This document shows, in pieces, positions 4,217 to 6,520 of a stretch of 6,520 nucleotides of DNA; the first letter of the stretch is position 1; every line of letters begins with the position of its first letter. This DNA is from Candidatus Levyibacteriota bacterium (lineage in GTDB: Bacteria; Patescibacteriota; Microgenomatia; Levybacterales; UBA12049). The notes under the pieces were generated by a model that had not been told where the DNA came from, did not search any database, and saw only the letters and a list, made by a program, of their open reading frames with translations. The translations under genes and the position numbers were made by a program. Location: contig JAHFKE010000060.1 in the NCBI GenBank assembly GCA_023245515.1, positions 1 to 6,520 of the forward strand. The letters are read 5' to 3'.

Positions 4217-6373
4217 CTAAGCATTCTCCTCCTTAATTCTGTCTATCAGCTTTGCGATATAGTTCTCCTGTTGACGATCGCCTGTTTTTCTCAGTATGCC
4301 CTTGAGTTCATATTTCCCTTCACCCTTACCTAAGACATAAAAGCGGATTTGTATATTACCACCCTCTAGGACCCATTCGATCTGACGAAGATTAATGTCC
4401 TCATCCATCACGCTTGAACGACTCACCCTTTTGCCAAATGTCTTTCCACTTGTATTGGCCATTTCGACTATATGTCGCAACTTGCTAATTGAAGCGTCTG
4501 CTGAAACAGCCTCAATACGTGCCTCCTTCAACATCTCTGCAACTTTGTCTCGAGTCAAATCAACAATTTCCCTCTCAGTTCTTCGCTCTTTTACCTCACT
4601 GGCTGTAAAGACTGCCACCTGGTCTTGCCCAGATCTCTTGAGTAAGGGGATCTGAGGCTCATTTTCCCTTTCTGCTCGCCACCTCGCATACGCTTCCCTT
4701 TTTTCATCCTTTGTTTGCCTAGAAGGTAAAGCGCCCTTAGGACCAGACTTTGCCACCTTAGCCTTACCGCCCGATTTTTTTTGTTTCTCCTGTTTTCGTA
4801 TCTTATCTGCCTCCTGCCTAACTGCCCTTTTTAGCGCATCCGCATAATCTTCGGCCACATCAGGATCCACATCTTCGCTTCCCAAAAGATCGGTCCCGAA
4901 AGAAGAACTTTCACCAGAGAAATCCATCCTAAATTCTACTGACCTTTTCATATCACCATTTTCTGATTGGATTTTGGCACTCACAAATTCACCCACGAAT
5001 TCTATTTCGACGATCATTTCCGACCTCATGCCCTCGACTTTTAAATCCAGCTTGTGAAGAGGTATCTTAAAGGCATAAGAATCCCCTTTTTCGGCCAAAA
5101 ATTTTATATCATCACTGAACTGCTCAGGAGCAATGACTTCATCTCCTTTCCCTGAGGAAGATTCTGGCTTCAACTGAGCAACCTCATGGGCTATCAGCAC
5201 TCTTCTTTCCGGAAGGGCATACAAATGTTCATGCAGATCTTTAGTCCAAGAAAACCCCTTACTCCCCAAAGCTTCAATCACAGGAAGGCTATTGAAGCCA
5301 TTGTATTCTTTGTCCTGCTTCATAAGTGATATTGCGAATATTTCACTAAAATGATTGGGATAGTATGCACCTAGTGCAGAGAGAAATTCTGTTGCAGGCC
5401 CAGCCTTTTCATCGCTTAGTTCTTTCTGAAATCTTGTAAGAGTTGCGCCCATTGTTTCGTCCATAGCAGCTTGATAATCAAAGTATGCATTTTTGACAGG
5501 AGCTGTTCTACCTACCAAGAGACCAGGGAGAGAGTAGTAAAAAAATGGAATTTCAGGGTTGTCCTTCTGGAAACCTTCCTTTTCTACATTTAAAATCTCA
5601 AGTATTGCAGCCGTTCTGAGAGAATAGCCTATGTCTTCCTTGCCTCCATCCTCCAATTCCCTCGCTGCTGCAAAGGCTATATGAAGCGGAGCCACCCCTT
5701 CAGCCTTCTGCTCGGGACTAATAAGTAAGCTCCTGTCGGCAGCTAGCTTACTACTCCACACTCCAGTCACCACATCTCTGTCTTCATCAGCTATATCCTT
5801 GCCATCAAGAGAAATGGGGTGAGACATCCAACGAGGTATATAGCGTCGCGCTGTCTCCCGAAAAGACTCAGGTTTTTCAGAGCCTATCTCATCGCAAAGC
5901 CGATTTAGCTTAAATTTCTCCACGCTGGGCAATTGAGAAAAGGCAGGAGAAGGACCCGCCTTGGCACTATTGAACAATGAAAAATTATGAACCAAACTAT
6001 GACTCACATACATAAGTGGATCACTGGCCTGCAGCAGAGCAGCAGTATCAAGACTGCTATACACAGCTTGAAGCTCCCTCCCTGCCTCTAAAAGAAAGTC
6101 TTGATTATTGATCAAGCGATTAGCTGCACCCATAATCCTACTATAAAAATCATATACTATATCTTCATTTATGTACGGAGCCTCATCCCTTATGTACTCT
6201 TCACTAGCGTCTATCGCTGTATAGAGATAAAAATCAGAAGTTCTTACCCTATCAAAAACTGCTAGTTGTTCATTATAGGACGTTCGAGAATACTCTGCTT
6301 CCGATTGACGAATCTGCGAGAGTTGCTCTCGAGCTTGAACCTGGATCTTCCTTCTTGGACCTCTTTCTGGCAT
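4217..6373 (-). CDS. Hypothetical protein, 718 residues, multi-segment, cytoplasmic
   Basis: No family recognised. There is no signal peptide or membrane helix, so it is probably cytoplasmic. Visible parts: a basic, glutamine-rich N-terminal helix (1-40); a mainly helical region (41-400) with aromatic-rich stretches such as FFYYSLPGLLVGR (277-289); a strand-rich region (430-488) of alternating hydrophobic and charged residues (for example MIVEIEFVGEFVSAKIQ, 453-469); an acidic patch (499-512); a Lys/Arg-rich coiled or disordered linker (514-572); and a C-terminal alpha/beta domain (about 590-718) with a strand meander at 663-695 (QIEWVLEGG, IQIRFYVLG, YELKGILRK) closed by a helix. The ATG at 6373 is preceded by an in-frame TAA four codons up, and AAAGGA (6391-6386) lies 12 bases before it. 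Being single-copy beside a transposase end, it may be lineage-specific or acquired, but nothing shows its function. Confidence 0.85.
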   Translation of the reverse strand: MPERGPRRKIQVQAREQLSQIRQSEAEYSRTSYNEQLAVFDRVRTSDFYLYTAIDASEEYIRDEAPYINEDIVYDFYSRIMGAANRLINNQDFLLEAGRELQAVYSSLDTAALLQASDPLMYVSHSLVHNFSLFNSAKAGPSPAFSQLPSVEKFKLNRLCDEIGSEKPESFRETARRYIPRWMSHPISLDGKDIADEDRDVVTGVWSSKLAADRSLLISPEQKAEGVAPLHIAFAAARELEDGGKEDIGYSLRTAAILEILNVEKEGFQKDNPEIPFFYYSLPGLLVGRTAPVKNAYFDYQAAMDETMGATLTRFQKELSDEKAGPATEFLSALGAYYPNHFSEIFAISLMKQDKEYNGFNSLPVIEALGSKGFSWTKDLHEHLYALPERRVLIAHEVAQLKPESSSGKGDEVIAPEQFSDDIKFLAEKGDSYAFKIPLHKLDLKVEGMRSEMIVEIEFVGEFVSAKIQSENGDMKRSVEFRMDFSGESSSFGTDLLGSEDVDPDVAEDYADALKRAVRQEADKIRKQEKQKKSGGKAKVAKSGPKGALPSRQTKDEKREAYARWRAERENEPQIPLLKRSGQDQVAVFTASEVKERRTEREIVDLTRDKVAEMLKEARIEAVSADASISKLRHIVEMANTSGKTFGKRVSRSSVMDEDINLRQIEWVLEGGNIQIRFYVLGKGEGKYELKGILRKTGDRQQENYIAKLIDRIKEENA

Positions 6374-6520
6374 AATAATAACTTATCCTTTCGAAGCCAC
6401 AATTATACCACAAAGCTAGGGAGGAGCAAGTTATTGTATGAGATGAGGACATCGGTAACACATTAGTGTTGAGGTAAGTATCAATATACTCAAGAGGAGT
6501 GAGGTAGTCAAGTGCTTGAT
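6273..6520 (-). CDS. C-terminal end of an integrase-core (IS481/IS3-like) transposase, partial
   Basis: A minus-strand frame is open from the window edge and reads QALDYLTPLEYIDTYL from 6518, then NTNVLPMSSSHT. This matches from memory the C-terminal rve-type motif RPHQALxYLTPxEY of IS481/IS3-family transposases, including the short VLPM/VYTM-type tail seen in some candidate-phyla copies. The recognisable part ends near 6423. The frame has no stop there and stays open to 6273, 101 bases into the 718-residue gene, where its residues are Ser/Arg-rich and look non-coding. Either the native stop was lost or the end is frameshifted. The DDE catalytic residues lie outside the window, and no terminal inverted repeat could be identified. 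Confidence 0.6.
   Translation of the reverse strand, partial: QALDYLTPLEYIDTYLNTNVLPMSSSHTITCSSLALWYNCGFERISYYYARKRSKKEDPGSSSRATLADSSIGSRVFSNVL
6402..6429 (-). promoter_or_regulatory. Extended -10 promoter for the 718-residue gene
   Basis: On the minus strand TGG-TATAAT (TATAAT at 6407-6402) is a perfect extended -10. TTGCTC (6429-6424), 16 bases up, matches only TTG of the -35. The predicted start is near 6395, giving a 22-base leader that contains AAAGGA at 6391-6386. The element lies within or just beyond the end of the transposase coding frame. Confidence 0.6.

Noticed and set aside
1405..6373. UGA recoded as glycine, as in some candidate phyla
   Set aside because: The long frames, including one of 718 codons, contain no in-frame TGA and use ordinary glycine codons, so the standard code fits.

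Overview
The window looks like a piece of chromosome from an ultra-small bacterium of the Candidate Phyla Radiation (Patescibacteria). This is inferred from gene style, because no rRNA or other taxonomic marker is present. The signs are a shortened release factor RF1, a bL31 ribosomal protein with an extra basic tail, a SurA/PrsA-like anchored protein without an isomerase domain, lysine-rich tails on small membrane proteins, weak or absent Shine-Dalgarno sites, and two large orphan proteins. The standard code applies: every gene ends in TAA or TAG and none has an in-frame TGA.

Left part, plus strand (31-2280): an EamA/DMT-family ten-helix transporter, then rpmE (bL31) and prfA (RF1). A strong promoter for rpmE lies in the last codons of the transporter gene and places the transcript start about one base before the rpmE ATG, so that mRNA is probably leaderless. 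A 138-base spacer before prfA holds an extended -10 promoter candidate and an AT-rich inverted repeat. rpmE and prfA are translation genes that often lie close together in bacteria.

Right part, minus strand (6373-2288): in transcription order, a 718-residue orphan protein, a 249-residue single-pass SurA_N-like protein, a previously unlisted 53-residue lysine-rich membrane protein (3264-3103), and a 218-residue orphan protein that converges on prfA with a 7-base gap. Each has its own promoter-like sequence, so they need not form one operon. The 218-residue gene has a full consensus TTGACA-16-TATAAT promoter followed by a 65-base leader with a dyad and a six-codon mini-ORF. The SurA_N-like gene repeats the leaderless geometry of rpmE.

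Right edge (6520 to about 6423, minus strand): the C-terminal end of an integrase-core transposase runs off the window. Its reading frame passes through the promoter and first codons of the 718-residue gene, so an insertion sequence abuts that gene. No CRISPR array, tRNA, rRNA or complete mobile element was seen. No multi-gene novel system can be demonstrated. The best leads are the leaderless promoters, the compact RF1, the small membrane protein, and the orphan 718-residue protein beside a transposase.
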